NCBI GenBank assembly: GCA_019843655.1 | Contig: JACDQD010000002.1 | Span: 8,235,393-8,299,392, forward strand | Direction: 5' to 3' | DNA: 64,000 bases | Source: Lethocerus indicus | Taxonomy: Eukaryota; Arthropoda; Insecta; Hemiptera; Belostomatidae | Shown: positions 54,921 through 64,000 of the stretch, piece after piece | Position numbering within the stretch: position 1 is the stretch's first letter | Layout: each line of letters begins with the position of its first letter | Notes under the pieces: model-generated | The model's input: the letters and a program-made list of their open reading frames with translations, nothing else | Database searches by the model: none | Told to the model about the DNA's origin: nothing | Translations under genes and position numbers: made by a program

Positions 54921-55589
54921 TTACGCGGGCCCACTCAGCTGCTTATGTAAAATCGGTACGTAATCATCCCATTTTGCTTGAAAGAAGTTCCCAGCGATCG
55001 GTTCTCCCAAATCGTATTTTTGGGCGAATTTTACTGTCGAGAATTTACCCCTCTTGCTGCCGGAGGTGTTGGGTAATTTCGGTTCGGAGAAGGATAGTTT
55101 CGATTTCTGCTTAAAGAGGAGAAAAACGTAGCGGTGAAGCCCGGTCCCCTTTGGAGGGCCCGACCCCACGTACGCGCTCAACGTTTCACCCTTGGAGACC
55201 TCGTTGCCGGGAATATTGCCCACCAGCCAATGGTGCCATTCACGGAATTTCGGTTCATTTCTGGAGGGCGCGTCCGGATCCGTCATGCAGAGAGTGTAAA
55301 ACGCTGCCGGCTCCGCATTCCAGCCGACCGAAGGTATATCCTTGACTTGGGTAGGAGTCAGTTCGTTTCCCGCGTCCACCTTCCACTTTCCCCCTCCGTA
55401 GCTCACATCCAACGTTTCTGGGGGCGCGATCCTCACCAGGTCCGGGACGATTCCGTTTTTTGCGAAAGCCGACCGCATAACTCCGCCACTCCCTCCGGCT
55501 AACGAAACAGATGCGACCACCAGCCAACCAATGATGGCGTCTCCGAACATACTGCATGTCGTCTTGCCAAATATGTATTTTATTAACAT
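54921..55589 (-). CDS. PEBP-family (phosphatidylethanolamine-binding) protein, probable secreted form, intronless
   Basis: The 222-residue ORF ends in TAA at 54921-54923. Seen: the PEBP signature DPDAPSR at residues 104-110, REWHHWLV at 116-123 followed by NIPG, and the second signature [15 protein letters not shown] at about 144-158. The family ligand-pocket residues are all present (D104/D106, H119/H120, H152). The C-terminal part, with [14 protein letters not shown], also looks complete. Family knowledge: PEBPs bind anionic phospholipid head groups, and relatives act as kinase or protease inhibitors or as secreted insect proteins. Three in-frame starts exist: M1 (55589), M14 (55550, A at -3) and M38 (55478, G at -3). 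M38 would give a 185-residue protein of normal cytosolic PEBP length. Residues 14-31 form a hydrophobic stretch ending SLA|GG, which looks like a cleavable signal peptide, so I favour M1 or M14. Many animal PEBP genes have introns; this one shows none across the domain, so a retrocopy or a single-exon paralogue is possible. No frameshift or stop was seen. No AATAAA lies close downstream; a GATAAA-type variant lies 17 nt past the stop. Confidence 0.93.
   Translation of the reverse strand: MLIKYIFGKTTCSMFGDAIIGWLVVASVSLAGGSGGVMRSAFAKNGIVPDLVRIAPPETLDVSYGGGKWKVDAGNELTPTQVKDIPSVGWNAEPAAFYTLCMTDPDAPSRNEPKFREWHHWLVGNIPGNEVSKGETLSAYVGSGPPKGTGLHRYVFLLFKQKSKLSFSEPKLPNTSGSKRGKFSTVKFAQKYDLGEPIAGNFFQAKWDDYVPILHKQLSGPA
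55497..55550 (-). other. Predicted signal-peptide segment of the PEBP ORF
   Basis: These codons encode residues 14-31 of the PEBP ORF. The core [13 protein letters not shown] is followed by GGSGG. Serine at -3 and alanine at -1 fit the small-residue rule for signal peptidase. The segment lies entirely upstream of the position where cytosolic PEBPs normally begin (near M38). It is therefore an addition to the family fold rather than part of it. The n-region after M14 lacks a basic residue; starting at M1 supplies two lysines. This is inference from composition. Confidence 0.6.
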
Positions 55590-58500
55590 CTGATTCTAAT
55601 TGTTTGCAAATATATTTCTCTTTTGATAATATAAACGCAGTAAGGAATTATTAAATACAGACAATTAGCGATTTATTATATTGATAGAATAACTAAATCA
55701 AAGAAGGCCATTATGAAATAATTATTATAGCATAGTTATCCGAATAGCATATTATTCGTTGTACATATAATCTCATTATTATATTTTGATTAAAACTGAG
55801 TTTGTGTATACTAATTTTGACAAACGTTCATACTATAAAACCTTGTCGGTTGCCGGTTAGACAAGCGGTAATCAATATTACTGTATTCACTATACTGTTA
55901 TAATAACTAAGGTGTATACCTCGTCAGGATAAATAATGGGAATAGAAAGTTAACCGTTTATGTCAGTCGGTTTAAATATTGCAGAGCCTGTCTAAATATA
56001 ATATTTATTACAAGACGAGAAGTAAAAAATCCCGATTTTAAAAGACCGATCTATAGCTAACTGACACGCGTTCGTATTATTTCATAGTACACTAACCGAA
56101 TGATACTAGCATAGCCTATTGGGAACAATCGTGGTCCTATCTCGGGGCGTTTAAAACTAACCAGAGCGTTCGAAGAAGGCGCCGGAGGTGTAATTGTGAG
56201 CGGCGTCCGGGGCACAATGGTACCGACGCGGAATTTAATAATAGGCGGCGGGACAAGGTGGAGCGAGCGCTCCTACTGACGTCAGACAGAAATCGACTTT
56301 CGGTTTGAGGTGAACCATAAATATGTGCCCGATTTGGGCCGCGGACTGTGGACGGTGGACGGAGCCTCGATTGATGCCCAAGGCCGACCCCAATCGACAC
56401 TCGGAGCCGGTCACCACTCCCGGCCTATCCTCCTCATTCAGGAAAACAATCTGGCACCACCCGCCAATACAGATCTAGTTAGCACAAATCATACCTTTTT
56501 TATGATATTTTTTCTCTCTTTGCTTATATATCGCAATTGACGACTTTTGCCGTTATGCGTCTTTTAATAGAATAACAATGACCGTTTATTTAAGATACCT
56601 ATTTGGAGAACGCGAGGGTTTGCAATATCCGTCACCTTTCCCAACTTCTGACTCCGCTCTCTTATTCTGTTTTAGGTTTCGGTTTCAGCAATGTGTTTGG
56701 TTACTACAATAACAACCGCAGTTACTGTCAATACACTGTGACAGGATATTCTCAGGCTTTTTTAGGTTTTTATGATTTAAGAGATGGAATAAAGAGAAGG
56801 GGGAACAGGTAAACAATAGTTAATAGTGTAGTAAGTTTGGGAATAGAAAGAGTACCGATCAGAGTGTATTAATAAGATTTGGTAAGCGTCTGTCTGGGCC
56901 AACTCGAGCCCTCTCTTATTACAGGCAATGCGCCCTGTTATCCCCCCAATACCCCAGAAAACACCTTAATCGTTCCGCTCCCCTTCACACCACAGAAATA
57001 GGTCACCCGACTGTCTGCGTACAGAGAAGCCTTAAATTCTGATTCGTTCGCGCGACATTATTTTCCTTCTACTTTTGCACAATGGCGTGATTGAAAGACG
57101 ACAAGGAAATTTTCGAAAGGATTTCGAGATATTCCATTGTATCGGCATAGGTACGAGTCCTGAAATATGTGTCTTCCGATCTTAATCTGAACTAAGTGTA
57201 GACTCTTACTGATATCAAGTGGCGATATGATGGGACCTAGAAATTACAAATTAAATATGCGTTTCCTCCTAGCCGGGATTACTATCGTGATACCAAGGCA
57301 TTTAGGTAAATATTGGCACAATATGAGCTTCAACACCCATTACGCGATCGCTCTTCTGTTTATATCCTTAGAATATTATACTTAATTTATTATTTCATAT
57401 CTAGATCGGGGTAAGATCCTTATCATCGGACACATTCGTCTATCGTTTACTCTAAAGGAGACAGTTTGTATTAGAAACGTTTCGCTCTTTCGTCAATTAT
57501 TTATACCAATATGAAGATCGTAATACGTGTAAATATACGCTCAAATATCTTTACCAATAATAATAGTATCGCAGGAGGTTCGTGCGGGGCTGGAGATGAG
57601 AGGGCAATGAGTTTCAGGAGTTGATCCAAAGGAAGCGCTGGAACAGGTTTGACTCCTGGCCAATGCGTGCACAGGACTCGAAAAGAAAGTCCGGGCTTTC
57701 TCGCTTCATCAAAAAGTCAGCCGGTGTCTTTCGTTCGTAATCTTTATTTTTAAACAGAGTCGCCATTCAGTATTTTTTAACAGGTTAAAATCATTCCACG
57801 GTGTGAATCGTTCTAATACATATTAAGTGATAGACGCGACGGGAATATCAAATTTAACTGCACTCTCGCAGACTTCTCAACGGTCCAATTCTTATTTACA
57901 TAAACTATAAATACACGGCATTCGGGTCATTCTGGCTTCTAGCTTAATTTAATCTTCAAATTATGAATCGTTGTGCATTACTCTTACTTACTTTCATTTC
58001 GCAATTTCAATAACCAACAACGGAAATTAACCAATCCGCTATATTTTATATCGTTCTTATAGTGACGTGTGGTCCTACTTCCCACTGTAAGAGGAAGTGT
58101 TCCTCGGAAACTAATAGTAACCAGATTTATTAAAACAAACTTGTTCTTTGCTCTCGTTACTTTCATTTCGCGTCTTATTTACTTGAAATGTATACTAATA
58201 CGTAATAATTGTAATACGTAAATACAAGTATTATTCATTGATGCTGATGTTACATCAGCGGCAGAGAAAAATTCTATATACGGCGAGGAGCTGAAACCAA
58301 TCTAGCGGTGGGGTTAGAACATCGCAACAGTTGTAATCCTTACAATCAGGTATCTTGAACCAACACTAATACTAACTACAATTTAATATACAAACATAAG
58401 ATCCAATCATTCCTAATCCACAATAGGTTGAACTACTAAACATCAAAAGTGAACCACTGATTGTTCGTATTTTATTTTTTGCAATGTAAAGTATAGGAAA

Positions 58501-59882
58501 GTAAGCGCTACTTACTTTATTATCCAATAGAAGTTGCCCATGTAAAATACGTGTCTTATAATGAACATAGCCTTTTGCCAGGGGTTCGGACTCGCTTTTA
58601 TAGTTTACAGTCGGTCTAATAGAATTTTTCATATTTTCATTCCACTTTTCGACTCGGCCTCGGTTGTGGGTGACGCTCTGGAGCGCGGGACAGCGGGGTT
58701 GAGAAAGGGTGCCGACCGGGTCTAATCGGGAGATAATGAAGTTCTACATGAGTCTGTCCCCGGCAAGGTTGCTGCGTCTGCGACCTTGTGAAGGAATCAA
58801 GAGCCGCCTCACAGTCACACCGACAACCGATCGGACGAGTTTAGAACGGAAATTCGCGGCGTTCATCCAATATAGGCCCCGGCCGCCCTCCTCCTCCTTA
58901 CCTACACTTACACCCGCCCGCTAGCGCTATATACAACACAACCAATTGTTTAATGATTCTACCAACATAACCGATACCGTCAAACTCAATCACAATGAAA
59001 ATGTAGTGGACATTTATTTTCCACTTTCGAAAGCGCAATTTCTCATTTAATTTATAATGCTTCGGAATATTATGAATCATTTATTCACCAAGTAAACAAA
59101 ATGACAGAATTGAATACATTCACTAAAGCAACGCTAAAGCTAGTAAACGGTATCAAGTGTTTATTCCAAAACTAAAAATCAGTCAGTTATTCGTTGATAA
59201 CTATTGTTATAAAATGTAATAGAGGTAGTAACAGATGTGGCCGTAAATTTAAATTTAGATACTAATTTTGCGAGGCTAGGCCCAAACAGTGAAATAATAA
59301 CGTTCCTTTAGAACTTCTGAGTGTTACAATCAGCTGTGTAGGAGGAATTAATGCGCAACTTGTCTTTCATCGTGAGAGAAAGAGCACTAAGTGCCAAACG
59401 ATTAGAGATTCATAGTGACGAGGGTCAGATGAACGGACCAAGGCCGCTGCCTTAGAAGGTAGGCTAAATGAATTTCAACAGTTGTCCGTCCGTGCAATCG
59501 AGCGCGCCATTTAACGACCTCTCTGTTCTGAACGGTCTGAGACGGATTCATCGAAAGACATTAAAATGAATTTTAGTCAGATTTAAACAGTTTCAATTTA
59601 GTAGGCCTATAAAACGTGAGCCCTGGACGGTGTGCCCGTGGATGACACAATGGTAGTTGATTCCGGTTGCAGGCAAACTAGGCGCGTCGAGACCGAGGTC
59701 GGGAGTCGGCAAGAGACACCTTTAAAACCGCTGTTTCCAAACCAATGGTGTAATACTTTATTAAAAAGTGAGTATGTTTTCGGAGTTAATGATATAGACG
59801 GGGATGAGGACAAAAAACGTGTCGCTTTTCGAAGTTTACCAGGAGAAATGCATAATAGTGCGAATTAAAATGTCAATTAAGA
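55590..59882. other. Upstream flank of the PEBP gene and spacer; CpG-rich patches at 56.13-56.47 and 58.64-58.93 kb
   Basis: No clear minus-strand TATA box was seen just upstream of the PEBP ORF. The CpG-rich patches carry overlapping short ORFs without domains. An ORF of 78 codons at 59632-59868 abuts the foldback element but was not recognised. Confidence 0.5.
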
Positions 59883-59895
59883 AAATAAAAATTCC
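59883..59895. repeat. Left target-site duplication of the foldback element
   Basis: The sequence AAATAAAAATTCC is repeated exactly at 60595-60607. The two copies abut the ends of the inverted-arm element, and the right copy follows directly on its terminal hairpin. The sequence is AT-rich, so chance is not excluded, but its position at both boundaries is strong support. Confidence 0.7.
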
Positions 59896-59940
59896 GTAGA
59901 TTTTGTGTGTTTCTGTCTCCTCTCGCTGGTTTAGTCATTT

Positions 59941-59977
59941 GCTAGACCGGTTTCGGCTGCTCGCCATCTTCAGTAGC
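59941..59977 (-). ncRNA. Hammerhead-ribozyme-like motif, left arm
   Basis: Read on the minus strand: GCTA, then CTGAAGA (fits the CUGANGA core), a 3-bp stem GGC/GCC with loop GAGCA, then GAAACCGGTC, then TAGC. The outer GCTA/TAGC pair gives a 4-bp stem I. ACCGGT is a self-complementary minimal stem III, and GTC is the usual cleavage triplet, so cleavage is predicted at 59945/59944. Odd: an extra U sits between the conserved A9 and stem II, where canonical ribozymes have a G-C pair. Activity is therefore uncertain. A palindromic stem III would suit a dimeric ribozyme. Confidence 0.55.
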
Positions 59978-60110
59978 GGTGTTAGTCACTTTGGTACTTT
60001 GGATGTTTTTTGGGCTTCCTCACTGCACTGTCACTGTCACTTGTTTTGCGGTGGTGGTCTGTTTGTCGTGAGTATATGTATGTGTCTTGTTATAGTGTTT
60101 TTCGGGGATC

Positions 60111-60283
60111 CTAGTTTATTGGTGCAAGTGAACCCAACGAACTTTAGTTAAGTACATTTCCGCACCACCCTCAGGGGGCGCTAGTTTATCGGTACAAGTG
60201 CACCCATCAAACTTTAGTTAGGTACATTTCCGTACCACACTCAGGGGGCGCTAGTTTATCGGTGCAAGTGCACGTAACGAACG
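60111..60283 (+). repeat. 70-bp tandem repeat inside the foldback element
   Basis: Unit 1 is 60111-60180, unit 2 is 60181-60250, and a partial third starts at 60251. Each begins CTAGTTTAT and ends TCAGGGGGCG. The period is exactly 70 bp, with scattered substitutions. Arrays of this kind are common near the ends of non-autonomous retroelements. Confidence 0.88.
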
Positions 60284-60289
60284 ATTTTT

Positions 60290-60362
60290 GTGAAACTAGC
60301 GCCCCCCTGAGTGTGGTGCGGAAATGTACTTAAGTAAAGTTCGTTGGGTGCAATTGTACGGA
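60290..60362 (-). repeat. Inverted copy of the 70-bp unit
   Basis: On the minus strand this matches the 70-bp unit, with the shared words AACGAACTTTA, GTACATTTCCG and CTAGTTT. It faces the tandem array across a few bases at 60284-60295. The centre of the element is therefore itself a large palindrome, and a transcript could fold into a long hairpin. Confidence 0.82.
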
Positions 60363-60517
60363 TTAACTAGATTACTAAAAATAAACTTTTTGATCAACAG
60401 GAAAACTTTTATGATCGTAAATACACAATACCAGGTAGGTTTCCTGTCATATATTTGGACGTCAGAACCTAATAGTTGCACCCAAAAATCATCCAAAGTG
60501 CCAAAGTGAAGATGGTC

Positions 60518-60554
60518 GCTACTGAAGATGGCGAGCAGCCGAAACCGGTCTAAC
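60518..60554 (+). ncRNA. Hammerhead-ribozyme-like motif, right arm
   Basis: This has the same core as the left-arm copy: CTGAAGA at 60522-60528, stem GGC/GCC with loop GAGCA, and GAAACCGGTC ending at 60550, with predicted cleavage after 60550. Stem I here pairs for only two bases before a mismatch (GCTA against TAAC), so it is weaker than in the left copy. It faces the opposite way, so one transcript through the element carries one sense and one antisense copy. Confidence 0.5.
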
Positions 60555-60594
60555 AAAATACCTATCGCTCGCAGACCACAAAACAGGTATTTTG

Positions 60595-60607
60595 AAATAA
60601 AAATTCC
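60595..60607. repeat. Right target-site duplication of the foldback element
   Basis: This is an exact 13-bp match to 59883-59895. The flanking bases beyond the repeat differ on the two sides, as expected for a duplication made at insertion. Confidence 0.7.
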
Positions 60608-63600
60608 TTCTTATTATTCGAGAGTTTTGGGATGTTGAGCTCATAACAATTTAAATTGCCTTGTTAGTAAATACTGCGTTAGTAAATTGATATAAGCTCA
60701 ACAACCCAAACATTTTTTCGAATACATTGGTTTGCATCGAATTTTATGTATGCACCTTAGCAGTGGACGGCAACAACCGTTTATGAGGATCAAAGTTTCG
60801 TTATTACAATTAAGAATTAGCGATGCAGGTTACTGCCGAAGGTTCGTCCATTGGAAGGTTAAAAGAGGGAAAGGTGATAGGGGAGGAAAAGAGTAGGGCG
60901 AAATTTAATCGAGACGATAGCGCGTTAACTATAGCGATTGTTGGATAATTAGGTTGGGTTTAGTCGGGGCGTATGGGGCCCGGCTAACTAACCCATAGAT
61001 TTAATTAGGATGTGATTACACTGTTGTGCCAGTCAATAATTGAGTCAACCGAAGAGCGAAGAGAGCTTGGGCGGGAGGCCGGCATACAAACTTGCCGTCA
61101 ACAACACCCTTGCACCAATCATACCAGTTACACTCCACGCCTCATCGCTCCCACCGTCCAAGTAGCCCCGTCGTTTACCCCTTAACTGTTCAGATAGAAT
61201 TATAAACTCGGAAACAAACTCCTTCAACGAGTAAAATGACCCCGAATTGGGTTTGACAACCGATCCAGGGATCAATGGGAAGACGCTTTCAGGCCAGCCG
61301 ATAAATCATAATTTGTTTTTAAAGTTTGATACAATTAATTGGCCGGATTGAATCCTGTCTGGCCGGCTAATTGACCCACTCCCTGTTATCCTCAATTTAG
61401 CTCGAAATAATTACTCGGTTCACCTTCGACATCCTATTATTGCCGCACTCGAATATAAATTATTATAATTTCAAATTAATATAATTGGTATAATACAGCA
61501 AATGAACTACGGGATTATTTTATCAAAATAAAGAAACGGTTACACTTAACTACTATAGTACCCAGTTGTCAGATAATTTAATACATTTCTATTAGTAAAT
61601 TTTTCTTAAATGTTAACACTGTCATTTGCTGTACTTTAATATCAGCCATACATTATTTTGTTTTCATAAATGTTCGAGCATCTTTTCAAATAATGATGAA
61701 TTTATGTCAACAATTACCCAACTTCTTTCACTGTTCGCGATGGTTTCTTAGTGACTTTTTTATATTTCTATTGTTTTTTATTAATTAATTTTTGTTAATT
61801 ACAAAATGAAACTTAGGTATTTCAGGAAACTAAAAGCGTAAATATTGTCCGTGATATTGCGGTGGAATTTCATTTCCAACCATAGCCAGTGAAAGGTTTG
61901 AATTGGATGTGCATGATTGTATCATTGTGTGATTCTAAAAGAAATGGGAGTGTATAATTTCCTCAAATTCACTACGTTACTGGTCTATTGGAAGTAGCTA
62001 AAATGTCAAATTAATGTAGATTTTTCAATTTATAAACAAGCAACAGGGTTGTGGGAAGTGAACAGGCGGTAATTTACACTGCCGGACATTGTTAAAGGAA
62101 TACAATTGGGAGCTCCTGTCCAATGAATCATTTAAATAAAATATAAGAGCAAACTCAAACCTACTTGTTTCGAGACAAAGCCGGTTTATAGAGGATTACC
62201 AGGGGTAGCTGCCGAATCAACATACCAAAGATAGGGGGTCGCGATAGAATCTTATATGGGCAGTATTAAGGTGCTTTCGTAATTATTGCCTGCGAGGAGA
62301 GACTAACTGGACCAAAATTGGAAAAGAATTTTTCCATTCTGTTATAACGCTATTGATACAGCGCTCTGAATTAGTCCTGCCATAATGATCATTAAATGCC
62401 TACTCAATAAAGGGAAAATGGTATGGAGTAAATAAACGCTACTCCATCATCATATTATTAACAGTGTTTAACTCTCGCAAATGCCGACCAGAGTGGAGAA
62501 TCAAATGAAAAAAACATTCTTAGCAGTGTTAATCATAACTTGCTCACTGTGCATTTAACTATATTCAAAAGTAATAAATCTTTTCAATATATTCATTAAA
62601 CATAATCAGAGTGAAACAGTCGGTCTGGTTTCTTAAATTATATTAAGAAAGATGTGTATATTTACGTCTAAAAATGTGGGTACCGGATAGACGCACGAGT
62701 AGGCAAGCTACTGCGCCCAATTGAACTGATATGGGATTGCATTAACAATGTCGTACGGTCAATAATTGGGTGAAGTGTAAAGTTGGAGAGCCCTGGCGGC
62801 ACGTATCTGCAAACACGGGGCCAGCCCCACACATCGTTGGCACCAACCATTAGACCTACAGGCTATAGGAATAGCTCTACATTACGAACGATTCTTCAAG
62901 TCTCGTAACAATTCCGTAACTCACTCTTGAAGGAACGTGTGCATGTGTCCCATTCTCCGTACTATTCAATTACAGGCCAAAATTAAAAATACGAATGAAA
63001 ATGGAGCTCGGATTCTAAATCTAAGAAAAGATACAGGATTAGAGTTCAAGTGCCGATAATTTCTAAAACAATACGTAATTAGTAAAACAAATTTAACACT
63101 TTTTTATCGCCAAGAATCGAGAAACGTGACAATCTGAACGTTAGTCCAGCGTAGTACGAGCGTTCATTAAAGGCAAGGTAAACTTTTACCTTGTTAGAGA
63201 TTAAACAAAGCTCTCGGCTTCCCTCAAATATTAGCACTGGGTATTGCAAATATTTTAAGAAAATACAGATCCGCAAATATGCATCATTCATCGGAAGGAT
63301 TCAACTGGCAAATCTCTGACAATATGATTTTTTTTTCAAGTTCCATTAATTTTTTTCCAATATCGTCCTATTCCATTTGTATCTTCATTCATTTATGTAT
63401 TTCATTTGATGTCACCCAGGATTGGATGGGTTATAAGCGGATTGTGAAAAATATGAATATTATCCCTCGACTTTCCGGGATGATAAATAAATCCGCGCTC
63501 ACGCACACCCAAGCGCAAGTTCAAGCACAATGGGGAGCATTTGTTTATTTACTCAGCAGCTAGGTTCTATTTAAGGTCATAAAGTAGTCGAACATGTACA

Positions 63601-64000
63601 GCAAGGTTGTTCAAGAAGGGAAATTGTTTCTGTCCCGCAAGTGCCGACGGTTCTATTGCGTTTCGACAATCTAATGAAGATCCCCCCTACGCTACCCCTC
63701 TCCTCAACACTCCTGGCAATATTAGTGGCCTTAAATGAAATGGCTGGAAGCAAAATTTTCCTTCCACGGTCCGGAACGAAAGGAGAAATTTTCATGAGCG
63801 CGCTTCGCCGTTTCCCTAACAATCCGGAGGCCTAATTGCTGCTGGCGTTTGTTACCCCAGGATATAATAAAAGCCGCAGTCCCCACCACGACAGGAGTCA
63901 AATTAAGCAACCGAATTTAAAATGCAAAGAGGGTCAAGTTACATAATGGAACCGTCGACTGTCTTAGAATATTCAAATTTCAAGTTCATTATATTTATAA
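60608..64000. other. Noncoding right end; CpG-richer patch at about 60.84-61.42 kb
   Basis: AT-rich spacer with no gene seen. A 12-bp inverted repeat (61494-61505 against 61622-61633, 116 bp apart) is present. GC rises slightly again near 63.6-63.85 kb. Confidence 0.5.

Larger units (their letters stand above)
59896..60594. mobile_element. Foldback element with inverted ribozyme-bearing arms, Penelope-like derivative (inferred)
   Basis: The 699-bp block is flanked by an exact 13-bp direct repeat (59883-59895 and 60595-60607). Its inverted arms, 59939-60014 and 60481-60556, are 76 bp each and match at about 67 positions. Most differences fall in one 8-nt block next to the ribozyme-like core. 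Between the arms are 70-bp tandem repeats at 60111-60283 and one inverted copy of the same unit at about 60290-60362. The right end closes with a small hairpin: arms 60554-60563 and 60585-60594, 10 bp each, loop 21 nt. It encodes no protein I recognise, so it is non-autonomous. Penelope-like retroelements are known to carry hammerhead motifs in terminal repeats that can lie in inverted orientation, which fits this layout. A foldback or MITE-type DNA element is the alternative. Confidence 0.72.

Noticed and set aside
55134..55557. ORFs on the plus strand and in another minus frame
   Set aside because: They are shadows of the PEBP coding sequence, whose conserved residues lie only in the 54921-55589 frame.
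5654..56321. Recurrent CCATAAA/TTTATGG (posterior Hox or Caudal-like) motif in and near CpG-rich patches
   Set aside because: About 15 instances were noted by eye, while around 9-10 are expected by chance in AT-rich DNA of this size, and many fall outside the patches. The enrichment is not convincing without a proper count.
61494..61633. 12-bp inverted repeat 116 bp apart as a possible MITE
   Set aside because: The arms do not extend, no flanking duplication was found, and the length is close to what AT-rich DNA gives by chance.

Overview
This is an AT-rich eukaryotic window, almost certainly from an arthropod and probably an insect. The evidence is low gene density, long (CT)n/(GA)n tracts, insect-type retroelement debris, and one well-conserved protein that resembles insect phosphatidylethanolamine-binding proteins (PEBPs). 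CpG dinucleotides are not visibly depleted. No bacterial gene organisation, CRISPR array, rRNA or convincing tRNA was seen. Nearly all the short open reading frames look like chance ORFs in noncoding DNA.

Region 1-54,900 holds no gene I can support. It is AT-rich spacer (intergenic or a very large intron; the sequence alone cannot tell) punctuated by about two dozen GC- and CpG-rich patches of 200-750 bp. These lie at about 0, 2, 3, 6, 10, 16, 22.6, 23.5, 24.2, 26.5, 28.5, 38, 39.4, 42.4, 46.4, 50.8, 51.5 and 53.5 kb. They do not look coding, and candidate cis-regulatory elements are the most natural reading. Many adjoin long CT/GA microsatellites. An exact 95-bp tandem duplication lies at 25.04-25.23 kb, very G-rich tracts at 28.3 and 39.4 kb, and a hammerhead-like motif at 52.48 kb.

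Region 54,921-55,589 (minus strand) is the single confident gene: a complete, uninterrupted PEBP-family ORF with both family signatures and a probable N-terminal signal peptide. Its lack of introns suggests either an intronless paralogue or a retrocopy.

Region 55,600-64,000 is again mostly noncoding with three more CpG-rich patches. It contains the most distinctive structure in the window: a 699-bp non-autonomous element at 59,896-60,594 bounded by a 13-bp exact direct repeat. It has 76-bp inverted arms that each carry a hammerhead-ribozyme-like core, and 70-bp tandem repeats in the middle with a further copy in inverted orientation. This layout fits a tail-to-tail derivative of a Penelope-like or other ribozyme-bearing retroelement. 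A third diverged copy of the motif lies at 52.48 kb.

All calls come from reading the sequence. No database search, folding program or alignment was run, and coordinates of diffuse regions are approximate.
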